Position numbers and translations under genes: made by a program. DNA of 64,000 bases from Siculibacillus lacustris (GTDB taxonomy: Bacteria; Pseudomonadota; Alphaproteobacteria; Rhizobiales; Ancalomicrobiaceae): the NCBI RefSeq assembly GCF_004328075.1, contig NZ_SJFN01000010.1:160457-224456 (forward strand), given 5' to 3'. Below the pieces are notes generated by a model. The model had not been told where the DNA came from. It worked only from the letters and a program-made list of their open reading frames with translations, and ran no database searches. Positions 24,311 through 33,653 of the stretch are shown in pieces (the stretch's first letter is position 1; every line of letters begins with the position of its first letter).

Positions 24311-26682
24311 GCCTCGCCGAGACGCCGCCAGGTGCGATCGAGAAGGGCGCGGGCGTCGCGACAGGCGCTGGCCAGATCGTTCGCGGGGCCGGTGATCGCG
24401 CCGTCGCGAGTCCCGCGGGCGGTGGTCTCGACCGCGGCGGCGCGGGCGGCGAGTGCCGCGAGCCCGACATGGGCGGAGGCGCTCTTCAGGCGATGGGCGA
24501 TCTCGGCGATCGCCGCGCGGTCGCCGGTCGCCGCGCAGCGTTCGAGATCGGCGGGCAGATCGGCGGTGGTGGCGGCGAAGGCGGCGACGATGCGGCCGGT
24601 CGGCGCGGCGCCGAGGACAGCGACATGGCCGGCGAGCACCGTCTCGTCGATGGTGGCGGGTTCGATCCCCGCCGCCGGTTCGGGATCGACGGGCGGGGCC
24701 GGCGGCGGGGCGGCGGCGATCACCCGGCGCAGCGTCGCCTCGAGCCGGTCGAGATGGAACGGCTTGCCGAGGAAGTCGTTCATGCCGGCGGCGATACAGG
24801 CTTCGATGTCGGCCTTCAGGACCTGGGCGGACAGCGCGACGATCGGGATCGCCGCCTTGGCGGGATCGGCCAGTGCACGGATCCGGCGGGTCACCTCGAG
24901 GCCGTCCATGTCGGGCAGGCGCAGGTCCATCAGCACCAGATGATGGCGGCCGGACTCGATGCAGGCGAGGGCGTCGGCACCGGTGGCGGCGATGGTGGCG
25001 CGATGGCCGGCGCGCTCCAGGAGGCCGCCGGCGACCATCGAGTTGACCTCGTTGTCCTCGACCACCAGCACGTCGAGCGAGGCCGGCAGCGGCGGCGCAT
25101 CGGCGTCGCTGCCGGCGCGGCGGGCCGGTTCCAGGCCGAGGCCGCGCTCGAAGGGCACGGTGAACCAGAAACGGCTGCCCTCGCCGAGGCGGCTGTCGAC
25201 GCCGATCTCGCCGCCGAAGCGCTGGACCAGGCTGCGGCAGATGGCGAGCCCCAGACCGCTGCCGCCGAAGCGGCGGGCGACCGAGCCGTCGGACTGGGTG
25301 AAGGGTTCGAAGATCGAGGCGAGCTTGGATTCGGCGATGCCCATGCCGGTGTCGGCGACCACGAAGCGCAGCATCCAGGCGTCGCCGGGCCCCGAGACGT
25401 CCTCGATCGCCAGCCAGACGGTGCCGCTCTCGGTGAACTTGACGGCATTGCCGATCAGATTGAGCAGGATCTGGCGCAGTTTGCCGGGATCGCCGACCAC
25501 CGTCGGCAGGCGCGGCGTCTCGAGGATCAGGCGCAGGTCGGGCTTGCGGCGGGCGAGCGGCTGCATCAGGCCGAAGACGTCGTCGATCACCGCGGCGACC
25601 GAGAACTCGATGTGTTCGAGATCGAGCACCCCGGCCTCGATCTTGGAATAGTCGAGGATGTCGGAGACCACCGAGGACAGCATCTCGCCGGAGCGGGCGA
25701 TCGCCTCGACCTTGTCGTGGTCCTGGTCGTCGAGCGGACGCTCGCGCAGCAACTCGGCGAGCCCGAGGATGCCGTGGATCGGGGTGCGGATCTCGTGGCT
25801 CATGGTGGCGAGGAAGGCCGACTTGGCGCGATCGGCGCGTTCGGCGTCTTCGGTGGCGCGGCGATATTCGGTGATGTCGACCAGGATCACCACGGTGCCG
25901 AGGTATTTCTCCGAGACGTCGAGCATCCGCTGGGTCTTGATGTCGAACCAGCGCGGCCCGAGGTTGGTCGGCAGCCGGCGCTCGCAGGCGAGATCGGCGC
26001 CGCCGACCAGATCGAGACCGAGGATCTCGGCCATCGGCACCCGCGCGTCGCCGTAGTAGCGCGCGCCGGGGGCGTCGCCGGCTCCGAACAGGGCGAAGGC
26101 GGCGTGGTTGAGGTTCTCGACCGCCCCGGTCTCGTCGATCAGCACCACCGGATCGTTGAGGCTCTCGAAGATGGTCAGATACTTGTTCTTCTCGTTGGTC
26201 ATCGCCCGGTTCTGGGCGCGCAGCTGATCGAACTGCTCGTCGGCGGGGCGGCCGGCCCATTCGTCGCAGAAGCCGACTTCGACCCGGTCGAAGAAGTTCT
26301 CCACCAGATCGGCGGCGGCGGCGCGCTCCTCCGGCGCGAGGTCGGTCGCGGCGACCAGATCGAGATAGGACCGGCGGTAGCTCTTCATCAGGCCGAGGAA
26401 CAGCCCGAGAGTGATGCCGCGGGTGCGGTGGCGGCGCGCCGCCTCGATGCCGTAGCGGGCGATCGGATCGCGGGCATAGTCGGGCTCGGCCGACACCGCG
26501 GCGATCGTGCGGCCTTCGGCGAGGGCGGCCAGCAGCGGTTCCGACAGACCGCGGATCGAAGCGAGCCAGGCCTGTTCGAGGGTCGAGGTGAAGGGCGTGA
26601 AGCCGCGCTGCTTGGCATAGTGGATGATCCGGGCGGTGAGCCACTTCTCGCCCCCGGCGACGATGTCGTGCAGCCGTTCCAT
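24292..26682 (-). CDS. dorS: Soluble hybrid histidine kinase, DorS/TorS analogue
   Basis: 796 residues. Order: an all-helical sensor region (1-170, with LGLFLGLMKSYRRSYLDLV), a PAS domain (about 175-285), HisKA with the phospho-His in MSHEIRTPIHG, HATPase (N box LLNLIGNAVKF, G boxes ADTGMG and GSGLGLAI), a receiver with Asp in VLMDLRLPDMDG, and a C-terminal HPt with His in IAHRLKSASAHVG. This is the TorS-type phosphorelay layout, but I see no membrane segment, so the signal should be cytoplasmic; no TorT-like periplasmic partner is nearby. Pairing with DorR rests on adjacency. GAGGAG precedes the ATG. Confidence 0.85.
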   Translation of the reverse strand: MERLHDIVAGGEKWLTARIIHYAKQRGFTPFTSTLEQAWLASIRGLSEPLLAALAEGRTIAAVSAEPDYARDPIARYGIEAARRHRTRGITLGLFLGLMKSYRRSYLDLVAATDLAPEERAAAADLVENFFDRVEVGFCDEWAGRPADEQFDQLRAQNRAMTNEKNKYLTIFESLNDPVVLIDETGAVENLNHAAFALFGAGDAPGARYYGDARVPMAEILGLDLVGGADLACERRLPTNLGPRWFDIKTQRMLDVSEKYLGTVVILVDITEYRRATEDAERADRAKSAFLATMSHEIRTPIHGILGLAELLRERPLDDQDHDKVEAIARSGEMLSSVVSDILDYSKIEAGVLDLEHIEFSVAAVIDDVFGLMQPLARRKPDLRLILETPRLPTVVGDPGKLRQILLNLIGNAVKFTESGTVWLAIEDVSGPGDAWMLRFVVADTGMGIAESKLASIFEPFTQSDGSVARRFGGSGLGLAICRSLVQRFGGEIGVDSRLGEGSRFWFTVPFERGLGLEPARRAGSDADAPPLPASLDVLVVEDNEVNSMVAGGLLERAGHRATIAATGADALACIESGRHHLVLMDLRLPDMDGLEVTRRIRALADPAKAAIPIVALSAQVLKADIEACIAAGMNDFLGKPFHLDRLEATLRRVIAAAPPPAPPVDPEPAAGIEPATIDETVLAGHVAVLGAAPTGRIVAAFAATTADLPADLERCAATGDRAAIAEIAHRLKSASAHVGLAALAARAAAVETTARGTRDGAITGPANDLASACRDARALLDRTWRRLGEAQPAKT

Positions 26683-26785
26683 GACGTCTCCTCTTCGCCG
26701 CGAAGGCTATCGGAAGGCGTGCGCGCCCGCCATCCGGCGAACCATCCAGGGGCGGGGTCGGGGCGGGGGCGCGGAACGGCGGCGA

Positions 26786-28861
26786 TCAGGCGGCTTCGCG
26801 GGTCTCGGCGCGCTCGGTGGCGGCGCGGACGATCGCCGGGATCTCGGCGCGCACCCGTTCGGACGAGCGGCGCATGTCGCCGGAGACGCCGACCACGGCT
26901 TCGGCGGATGCCGTCGAGCGGTCGACCATGCCGGCGATGTCGATCATCCGGGCGGCGACGTCGTCGACCGCGCCGCTCGCCTCCTGGATGGCGGCGGAGA
27001 ACGAGCCCATGGCGGTGCGCTGCTCCTCCATCGCCGCGGCGATCGCCCCGGAGACGCCGTCGATCTCGACGATCTCGGCGGCGATGGTGCGGATCGACTC
27101 GACGGCGTCGCGCGACGCGGTCTGGATCTCGACGACCTTGCGGCCGATCTCCTCGGTGGAATGGGCGGTCTGGCCGGCCAGCGCCTTGACCTCCTGGGCG
27201 ACGATGGCGAAGCCACGGCCGGCGGTGCCGGCGCGGGCCGCTTCGATCGTCGCATTGAGGGCGAGCAGATTGGTCCGCCCGGCGATCTGGGTGATGGTCG
27301 CGACGATCGCGTCGATGTCGGCGGTGACCCGGGTCAGGCCGTCGATCACCGCATGCGACCGGGTCGCACGGTCGACGGCGTCGCGGGTCAGCTGCGACGA
27401 GCGGCCGACCTGATCGGCGATCTCGCCGATCGCCAGGGTGACCTGGGTGGTCATGGCGGCGGCCTGGGCGTTGAGCTCGCGGGTGGTGGCGGCGGAGGAC
27501 GCGGCGACGGTGGTCGCGGCATGGGCGGCGCGCAGGGTCGCGAGCATGTCGCCGGCGCGGCCTTCGACGGCGCCGGCGCCGTCGACGATCGAGGCCATGC
27601 CGCGATCGGTGGCGTCGCCGACCTCGTCGGCCATGCCGGCGAGGATGATGCGGCGCGAGCGGGTGTTGGCCTCCTCGCGGCGGTGCTGTTCGGCCTCCAG
27701 CCGTCGGCGTTCGGCGAGCGTGTCGATGAACTGGCGGATGGCGTTGGAGACCCGGCCGATCTCGCTGCGGGCCGGCAGGCGCGGCGGCGGCGCGACGTCG
27801 TCGACGCCGGCGTTGATCGCGTCGATCACCCCGGCGGCGCGGCGCATCGGGCCGGCGATCGAGCGGGCGACCAGGAAGCCGAACAGGGCGACCGCGGCGA
27901 GGAGGATCGCGCCGGCGGCGGCGTAGAAGACCAACAGGCGGCGCGCGGCGGCCGCGCCCTCGCCGCTGGCCTGGACGATCGCGGCGTCGAGGGCGGTTTC
28001 GGCGGTCTTCATGCTGTCGATCCAGGCGGTGGTGGCGGCCCACCAGTCGGCGGTGGTCAGCGTGCCGAGACTGCCGGTCTCGAGCGCACCGACCAAGGTG
28101 CGGCGCAGCCGCTCCACCGGCTCGCGGGTCGGGGCCCGGAGAACCGCGGCGAGGAGGTCGTCGTGGACCCCTTCGGCGAGGGCGGCGAAGGCCAACAGGC
28201 GATCGCTCTCCTGGGCCGCGGCCTCGACGAAGGCCCGGTAGCGGGTGGGATCGACGGTGCCGCCGGCGATCAGGGCATTGCCGGAGGCGCGTTCGCGGCC
28301 GGCGTTCTCCTTGGCTTCCATCAGCGCCTGCAGGGCGATCAGCGACACGGTGGCGCGGCGTTCGCCGACCGATTTGACCACTTCGGCCGAGGTGCGGAGG
28401 AAGTCGCGGATGGTCCCCGTGTACCACTCGAAAACCGCCGGCACGCCGTCCTCGAGGGTGTCGACGGCGCGACGGCGGACGTCGAGGGCGGTCAGGCGCT
28501 CGTCGGCCCTGGCGAGGATCGCCGCGAAGCGGCCGTCGCGAGGCGCCGTGGCGGCGCGCTCGACGCGTCGGAAGGTGTCGAGGGCGGCATCGGTGCGGCG
28601 GCGTTGCTCGGCCAGCAGGGCGCGGGCCTCGGGTTTCTGGCCCTTGGATGCGACGACGCCGACCGAAGCGCCGCGTTCGCGCTGCAGTTCGTGCACCAGG
28701 GCGGAGATCGTGCCCGAGGTTTCGGCGAAGGCGAGGACCTGTTCGGAGCGGCCGACCTCGTCGAAGCGCTGGCCGACCAGCACCGCGAACAGCGCGACGA
28801 GAATCAGCAGCGGTGGGAGGACCGCGAGGGCGAGACGTTCCGAGACGGTGAAGCTCTGCAT
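26786..28861 (-). CDS. Methyl-accepting chemotaxis protein with NIT sensor domain
   Basis: 691 residues. A membrane segment (about 11-30) is followed by a periplasmic nitrate/nitrite-sensing NIT domain, recognised by [20 protein letters not shown] near 55 and the helical repeat up to about 290. A second membrane segment (about 310-335), a HAMP region and the cytoplasmic signalling hairpin follow, with the highly conserved tip [33 protein letters not shown] near 550. It should steer motility in response to nitrate/nitrite or a similar ligand. It lies 103 bases upstream of the DorS-like kinase on the same strand; a link of electron-acceptor taxis with DMSO respiration is plausible but inferred. 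Confidence 0.88.
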   Translation of the reverse strand: MQSFTVSERLALAVLPPLLILVALFAVLVGQRFDEVGRSEQVLAFAETSGTISALVHELQRERGASVGVVASKGQKPEARALLAEQRRRTDAALDTFRRVERAATAPRDGRFAAILARADERLTALDVRRRAVDTLEDGVPAVFEWYTGTIRDFLRTSAEVVKSVGERRATVSLIALQALMEAKENAGRERASGNALIAGGTVDPTRYRAFVEAAAQESDRLLAFAALAEGVHDDLLAAVLRAPTREPVERLRRTLVGALETGSLGTLTTADWWAATTAWIDSMKTAETALDAAIVQASGEGAAAARRLLVFYAAAGAILLAAVALFGFLVARSIAGPMRRAAGVIDAINAGVDDVAPPPRLPARSEIGRVSNAIRQFIDTLAERRRLEAEQHRREEANTRSRRIILAGMADEVGDATDRGMASIVDGAGAVEGRAGDMLATLRAAHAATTVAASSAATTRELNAQAAAMTTQVTLAIGEIADQVGRSSQLTRDAVDRATRSHAVIDGLTRVTADIDAIVATITQIAGRTNLLALNATIEAARAGTAGRGFAIVAQEVKALAGQTAHSTEEIGRKVVEIQTASRDAVESIRTIAAEIVEIDGVSGAIAAAMEEQRTAMGSFSAAIQEASGAVDDVAARMIDIAGMVDRSTASAEAVVGVSGDMRRSSERVRAEIPAIVRAATERAETREAA

Positions 28862-29146
28862 CTTCCGACGGTCCCCATGCGGTCGGGTCGAAAGTGTCGA
28901 AACATGGTTAAGACTTGGTTTCTTCCGCCGCGGATTCGATGTCTTCGCGCCGCGCGATCAGACGAACGCGCGCATCCGAGCGCCCGCGCCAAATATTACG
29001 CTGCGTAAATCTTCGGCTCTATTTCGGCGTCTGCCCGCCCGAGGCCCGCCGACGGCGGAGGTCCCGGCCGGCGCGCCTATCAGAGAGTCGTATCTGCGAG
29101 GCCGATGAAACGGTGTTATGAAGTGTCGCCGGCATGAGAATATTCA

Positions 29147-30271
29147 ATGACCGATAATAGTCACGTCAGACCGATCCTGGACGCATTTCCCGGAAACATC
29201 GCGGTGTTGAATCCGCGCGGCGTGGTCGTCGAAGTCAATGCCGCCTGGAGAGATTTCGCAAGGCGGAATGGTTTGCGTGACGAACAGGCGTTCGGTATCG
29301 GCGCCGACTATCTCGACATCTGTCGTTCCGCTGCGGCTCATGATGACGACGCCTCGAGAGCCTTGGAGGGTCTGTCGGCCATACTGTCTCGATCGACGCC
29401 GACGTTCGTCATGGAGTATCCCTGCACGACGGCCGATCGTCTCTGTTGGTTCGAGATGACGGTGTTTCCTTTCGACGTGGTGGAAAGTGGCGGCGCTCTG
29501 GTCATTCACCAGGACATCACGCCGCGGAAGAACGCCGAAGAAGCCCTGATCCGCGACGAGGGCCTGCGCATGGTCGGCCAGTTCGCCGGGGTTCTCGCCC
29601 ATGATTGCGCCAATCTCCTCACCGTGATCTCCGCCAATCTGCAACTCGCCGAGATGTGCCGAGAGTTGGACGAGGCGTTGGTGCACGTCCGGCGCGCCGA
29701 GGAGGCGGCCGAGCGGGGCAGTCGTTTCAACCGTCGTCTGCTGGCGCTGTCCCACCGTCGCGATCGGCCGCCGAACCCGATCGACGTCGCGCTGCCGGTC
29801 CGGGAGGCGGCACGCTTGGCGGAGCGCGTCCTGGACGCGGCGATCCGGCTCGAGTTGACGATCGACGACGATCCGTGGCCGGTGCGGGTGTCGTCGAGCG
29901 AGATCGAGAGCATCGTCCTCAATCTGGTGATGAACGCCCGCGATGCCATGCCGGCGGGCGGGCGACTGGCCATCTTCGTGCGCAATTCGACCGTCGGCGA
30001 CGTCTTCGACGGCGACGGCGGGGGTGGCGATCAGGTGGTACTGGAAGTGGTCGACACCGGCACGGGGATGACCGCGGACGTGCTGGCGCGGGCGCGGGAG
30101 CCGTTCTATTCGACCAAAGGACCCGATTCCGGCACCGGTCTGGGGCTGACCAGCGTCGAGCGGACGGCGCGGGCGGCGGGATCCGCATCGAGAGCGCGCC
30201 GGGCGAGGGTACGCGCGTGTCGGTGCACTTGCCGCGCCATCGCGACGGCTGAGACGCGGCGGCGGCCGTGA
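29147..30271 (+). CDS. PAS-domain sensor histidine kinase, 3' end frameshifted
   Basis: As read, 374 residues. A PAS domain (residues 8-130) leads into HisKA with the phospho-His in VLAHDCANLLTVISANLQL and HATPase (NLVMNARDAMPAGG, VVDTGTGM, GTGLGLTS). After LGLTSVERTARAAG near base 30178 the frame stops making sense (SASRARRARVRAC...). The other frame continues the expected GGIRIESAPGEGTRVSVHLP and stops at 30252. A net loss of one base (or gain of two) between about 30158 and 30180 explains this. It may be a real mutation, leaving a kinase with an altered last strand, or a sequencing error in a G/C run. No membrane segment; partner regulator not seen. Confidence 0.75.
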   Translation: MTDNSHVRPILDAFPGNIAVLNPRGVVVEVNAAWRDFARRNGLRDEQAFGIGADYLDICRSAAAHDDDASRALEGLSAILSRSTPTFVMEYPCTTADRLCWFEMTVFPFDVVESGGALVIHQDITPRKNAEEALIRDEGLRMVGQFAGVLAHDCANLLTVISANLQLAEMCRELDEALVHVRRAEEAAERGSRFNRRLLALSHRRDRPPNPIDVALPVREAARLAERVLDAAIRLELTIDDDPWPVRVSSSEIESIVLNLVMNARDAMPAGGRLAIFVRNSTVGDVFDGDGGGGDQVVLEVVDTGTGMTADVLARAREPFYSTKGPDSGTGLGLTSVERTARAAGSASRARRARVRACRCTCRAIATAETRRRP

Positions 30272-30292
30272 ACGGGGCGCCGGGCGACGCGA

Positions 30293-30316
30293 GCCGGGCC
30301 CCTCGCGGGGCCCGGC
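30293..30316. terminator. Bidirectional terminator hairpin
   Basis: A perfect 10-bp stem, GCCGGGCCCC and GGGGCCCGGC, closes a TCGC loop between the convergent kinase gene and the periplasmic protein gene. There is no marked U-run on either side, as is common in high-GC genomes. Confidence 0.6.
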
Positions 30317-30349
30317 CGGGTGGCGGTGTCTCGTGGCGGCGCAGTGCGG

Positions 30350-30790
30350 TCAGCGCAGCGAAATCGCCATGCCGCTCAAGTCGGCGTTGGCCATCAATCC
30401 GATCTGTCGCCCGGTGAGTTCCAGCACGGCGCCCTTGCCGTTGGTCAGCACGATGGCGCGCACGCCGACACCGACCGCCGCACCGGCGCCACCGGCGCCA
30501 TAGACCCCGGCGATATCGGACGGATCACGGATGCTGCGCACCTTGCCGACGAATTCGGTCTTCGAGGCGCCGAACACCAGACCGGCGCTCAGGCCGCCGA
30601 TCGACAGCGGGTAGCGCTTGCCGTGAAAGGTCAGCGTGCCGTCGCCGCCGGAGCCGCCGACGAACCAACCGGCCTTGTAGATCGAAATCCGGACCGTTCC
30701 GCTGTCGGCCAAGGCCGCCGTCGACAGACTGGCGGCGACGACGGCGACCAGAGCGACGAGACCGGCACGGAAGGAATGGGAAGAGCGCAT
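30350..30790 (-). CDS. Conserved periplasmic protein of unknown function
   Basis: 146 residues, start at the ATG with AGGAGAA seven bases upstream. A clear signal peptide (MRSSHSFRAGLVALVAVVAA, cleavage after ALA) precedes a Gly-rich mature part. It begins VRISIYKAGWFVGGSGGDGT and ends with GAVLELTGRQIGLMANADLSGMAISLR. Proteins with this pattern seem to recur in Rhizobiales, but I know no function. The repeated Gly-Gly and small residues suggest a compact beta structure. No operon partner: tRNA-Phe is on one side, and the convergent histidine kinase on the other. Confidence 0.82.
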   Translation of the reverse strand: MRSSHSFRAGLVALVAVVAASLSTAALADSGTVRISIYKAGWFVGGSGGDGTLTFHGKRYPLSIGGLSAGLVFGASKTEFVGKVRSIRDPSDIAGVYGAGGAGAAVGVGVRAIVLTNGKGAVLELTGRQIGLMANADLSGMAISLR

Positions 30791-31045
30791 GGGGAAGTTC
30801 TCCTGCGGCCCGAGAGACTCGCGGCAAATTCGATCTCGTAAGTCTGCAATATATGCCGGAAGCCCGTCCATCACGACGAGGCGCGTTGACACAACGCGCC
30901 GAAGCGCTTCCGGTTCCATCCGCGTCGCGGTCGCGGTCGCCGGCACCGCGCATCGGCGCCGCCGCGGGCTTCGCCGGGCGGCGGCGGTGCAAACGGCGGC
31001 GACCCGCTGATGTCAGCCGGTTGTGGAGCTCTCGGGAGGGGGAAG

Positions 31046-31121
31046 TGGTGCCTGGGGACGGATTTGAACCGCCGACACGCGGATTTTCAATCCGCTGCTC
31101 TACCAACTGAGCTACCCAGGC
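31046..31121 (-). tRNA. tRNA-Phe (GAA)
   Basis: A 76-base cloverleaf on the minus strand with acceptor stem GCCTGGG/CCCAGGC, D-loop AGCTCAGTTGGTAGAGC, anticodon loop TTGAAAA (anticodon GAA), TΨC arm GGCGGTTCAAATCCGTC and an encoded CCA end. It lies downstream of maf-yacG on the same strand. Confidence 0.97.
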
Positions 31122-31359
31122 GACCGGGCGGGAGGCGTGACCGGAAGGTCGGCGTCCCGAAGGTGGGCGCGTTATAGTCGGAGAGATCCGGGCTGTCCAG
31201 ACCCCTTCGTCACGCGATCGTCGAGACCGGAAAGGTCGGTCGCGCTTCGCCGGCAAAGCCCGGCGGGGGGCGGATTTCGGTCCGGCAGGGGCGGCCTCGG
31301 GCCGATGATCGGCGCGGCGGGCGTCGATTGGGGGCGGCTCTTCGGCGCGAGCGCGGCGG

Positions 31360-31563
31360 TCAGGCCTCGTCGTCGTCGTCCGATTCGACCACCGGAATGG
31401 CATAGCGGCCGGTCAGCCAATGGTGGAGGTCGACCTGGCGACAGCGCGGGCTGCAGAAGGGTCGCGCCGCGGCGCTCGCCGGCTTGCCGCAGATCGGGCA
31501 GGGACGGGCGGGGGCATCGCCGGGCGGCGGGGTCGCGGAGGCCATGGGGCGGGAGGCCTTCAC
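31360..31563 (-). CDS. yacG: DNA gyrase inhibitor/zinc protein YacG
   Basis: About 67 residues. YacG is a small zinc-finger protein that binds gyrase GyrB. The four Cys ligands are seen in CPICGKP and FCSPRC, followed by the family signature [16 protein letters not shown] and an acidic tail. A GTG at 31563 overlaps the maf stop as GTGA and is taken as the start; an ATG at 31545 is six codons later and also possible. It is translationally coupled to maf, the usual arrangement in this group. Confidence 0.88.
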   Translation of the reverse strand: MKASRPMASATPPPGDAPARPCPICGKPASAAARPFCSPRCRQVDLHHWLTGRYAIPVVESDDDDEA

Positions 31564-32198
31564 AGCACCGGAACCAGGGGGGCCGGCCAATTGGCGCGGA
31601 CGGGGAAGCCGGCGGCCTCGAGCAGGCCGACGGTCTCGGCCAGCGGCAGGCCGACGACGCTCGGCCACGAGCCCTGGAGCGACACCACGAAAGCCCCGGC
31701 GAGGCCCTGGACGGCATAGCCGCCGGCCTTGCCGCGCCATTCGTCGGAGGCGATGTAGGCGTCGATCTCGGCGCGCGACAGGCGCTTGAAGCGGATCCGG
31801 GTTTCCACCAGCCGCGCCTTGATCGCCCCGGCCGGGGTCACCAGGGCAAGGCCGGTCCACACCCGATGGGAGCGGCCGGACAGGAGATGGAGGCAGGCCT
31901 CGGCCTCGTCGACGGTCTCGGCCTTGGGCAGGATGCGGCGGCCGACCGCCACCACCGTGTCGGCGGTGAGGATATAGGCGCCGGTCCAGATTTCGTCGCG
32001 CTTCGACCAGGCGAGCGCCGCCTCGGCCTTGACCTTGGCCAGACGCTGGGCGAGCTGGCGCGGCAATTCGGCCGGCAGCGGCGTCTCGTCGACGTCGGTC
32101 GGATGCAGATGGTCGGGCTCGAGGCCGATCTGCTGCAACAGTCCCAATCGGCGCGGCGAGGCGGACGCCAGCACGAGCTTGGGAAGGGCGACGGTCAT
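31560..32198 (-). CDS. maf: Maf family nucleotide pyrophosphatase
   Basis: 212 residues. Maf proteins hydrolyse dTTP/UTP or modified nucleotides to monophosphates, a house-cleaning role. Signatures: [18 protein letters not shown] at the N-terminus, [13 protein letters not shown] near 75, [14 protein letters not shown] near 106 and [16 protein letters not shown] near 160. GAGAGG lies six bases before the ATG. In many Alphaproteobacteria infA precedes maf; here none is seen, and the upstream 380 bases hold a repeat and the methionine-operon operator. Confidence 0.93.
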   Translation of the reverse strand: MTVALPKLVLASASPRRLGLLQQIGLEPDHLHPTDVDETPLPAELPRQLAQRLAKVKAEAALAWSKRDEIWTGAYILTADTVVAVGRRILPKAETVDEAEACLHLLSGRSHRVWTGLALVTPAGAIKARLVETRIRFKRLSRAEIDAYIASDEWRGKAGGYAVQGLAGAFVVSLQGSWPSVVGLPLAETVGLLEAAGFPVRANWPAPLVPVL

Positions 32199-32320
32199 GA
32201 TCTGCCTCTCGGGGGGATGGAACGGGGCGGAACGCTAGCCGATCGGGGCGGGAAAGGGAACCCGAAGGGCAGGCGCGATCGCGCGGTGCGGCGCATGCGG
32301 GGGTCGCGGAACGCGCGGTC

Positions 32321-32480
32321 TTCCCTTCTCCCCTCGCGGGAGAAGGTGGCCGAAGGCCGGATGAGGGGGCTCGGCCTCACCCTCCGCCGCGATGCCCGGG
32401 GGACAGGCCGGTTGCGCGCTGGCGCGCGGCCCCCTCATCCGCCCCTGCGGGGCACCTTCTCCCACGAGGGGAGAAGGGAA
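32321..32480. repeat. Intergenic palindromic repeat element
   Basis: A 160-base element with long imperfect inverted arms: TTCCCTTCTCCCCTCGCGGG near the left end and the matching GAGGGGAGAAGGGAA at the right, with inner arms GGATGAGGGGG and CCCCCTCATCC. Repeats of this make (CTTCTCCC...GAGAAGG) are scattered between genes in many Rhizobiales. No protein is encoded. It lies between maf and the methionine operon. Confidence 0.75.
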
Positions 32481-32582
32481 AGGGCCGCGGGGCTGTGCTT
32501 TTCGTCGCCTCCGAACGATCGCCCCGAGCGTGGGGCGGGCGGGCGGACGGCGCAGGTCGACGCACCGCCGTGATGCCGCTTG

Positions 32583-32612
32583 AAATCATATAAAGATATC
32601 TTTATATCATTT
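32583..32612. promoter_or_regulatory. Operator palindrome of the methionine-cycle operon (SahR-like)
   Basis: ATATAAAGATATCTTTATAT (32588-32607) is a perfect 20-bp palindrome; the symmetry extends to 32583-32612 with only the C/C pair at 32587/32608 breaking it. It is a strikingly AT-rich island in GC-rich DNA and ends three bases before the ATG of the ArsR-type gene. ArsR-family repressors of methionine-cycle genes (SahR, sensing S-adenosylhomocysteine) bind AT-rich palindromes in such positions, so autoregulation of the whole operon is likely. Confidence 0.75.
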
Positions 32613-32615
32613 TTC

Positions 32616-33653
32616 ATGTCGCGAGCCCCGTACCCTTCGCCGTTCGAACCCGCCACGGTCTCCGCCGAGTCCCTGGTCGCCGTCCTGCGGGCGAGCGGCG
32701 AGCCGACGCGACTCCGGATCCTGGCGCTGCTCGCCGCCGGCGATCTGACCGTCAAGGACCTCACCGCCATCCTCGGTCAGTCGCAGCCGCGCATCTCGCG
32801 CCATCTCAAGCTGCTCACCGAGGCCGGGCTGGTCGATCGCTTTCCCGAGGGCTCGTGGGTCTATTACCGGCCGAGCGTCGACGCCACCGTGGCGACGGTG
32901 GTCGGCGCGCTGCTGTGTGTGCTCGATTCGCAAGATCCCGCGGTGGTGCGCGACCGCGAGCGCTTCGATGCGGTCAAGGCCGAGCATGCGGCGCGCACCG
33001 AGGCCTATTTCTCCGCGCACGCGGCGCAATGGGCGGAACTGCGCTCGCTGCACGTCGCCGAAGATCGGGTCGAAGCGGCGATTCGCGAGGCGGTCGGCGA
33101 GCGCCGCATCGAGGCGATGCTCGATCTCGGCACCGGCACCGGGCGGATGCTGACCCTGCTCGCCGATCGCTACGAGCGGGCGGTCGGCATCGACGCCTCG
33201 CACGGCATGTTGCAGATCGCCCGCGCCGAGATCGACCGGGCCGGGGTGGCCCAGGCGCGCGTCCAGCAGGGCGACGTCCATGCCCTGCCGGGTCCCCGCG
33301 ACGCCTTCGATCTGGTGACCATCCATCAGGTGCTGCATTACCTCGACGAGCCGACCCGGGCGCTGCGCGAGGCGGCGCGGGTGCTGCGGCCGGGCGGACG
33401 CCTGCTGATCGTCGACTTCGCCCCCCACGATCTCGAATTCCTGCGCGAGGCCCATGCCCATCGCCGGCTCGGCTTCAGTCACGGCGAGATCACCCGGGCG
33501 CTGGAACAGGCCGGGCTGGAGCTCGTCTCGGTCACCGATCTCGCCGCCTCGCCGCGGGCCGGTGCGCCGGCCGCCGAACTGACCGTCACCCTGTGGCTCG
33601 CCCGCGACCGGCGGGTCGTGCTCGCCGACACCCGAACCTCGGAGTTCGCATGA
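32616..33653 (+). CDS. ArsR-family regulator fused to SAM-dependent methyltransferase domain
   Basis: 345 residues. N-terminal winged helix (20-95: [42 protein letters not shown]) followed by a class I methyltransferase fold (about 140-330) with motif [13 protein letters not shown], acidic [18 protein letters not shown] and [12 protein letters not shown]. No metal-binding ELCVCDL motif is present, so it is not an arsenic sensor. Position ahead of metF and metH and the adjoining palindrome suggest it senses SAM or S-adenosylhomocysteine and represses the operon. No ribosome site is visible before the ATG at 32616; a leaderless message is possible. It overlaps metF by ATGA. Confidence 0.85.
   Translation: MSRAPYPSPFEPATVSAESLVAVLRASGEPTRLRILALLAAGDLTVKDLTAILGQSQPRISRHLKLLTEAGLVDRFPEGSWVYYRPSVDATVATVVGALLCVLDSQDPAVVRDRERFDAVKAEHAARTEAYFSAHAAQWAELRSLHVAEDRVEAAIREAVGERRIEAMLDLGTGTGRMLTLLADRYERAVGIDASHGMLQIARAEIDRAGVAQARVQQGDVHALPGPRDAFDLVTIHQVLHYLDEPTRALREAARVLRPGGRLLIVDFAPHDLEFLREAHAHRRLGFSHGEITRALEQAGLELVSVTDLAASPRAGAPAAELTVTLWLARDRRVVLADTRTSEFA

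Noticed and set aside
23593..27189. Long plus-strand frame across dorR and antisense to dorS
   Set aside because: It is a different frame of dorR, then the mirror of the kinase gene; composition is Gly/Asp/Arg-rich and no family is seen.
30150..30271. Programmed frameshift in the histidine kinase
   Set aside because: No slippery heptamer or downstream structure was recognised; mutation or sequencing error is simpler.
32616..33653. Arsenic-responsive regulator
   Set aside because: The ArsR-type helix-turn-helix is present, but the Cys metal site is not, and the operon is methionine-related.
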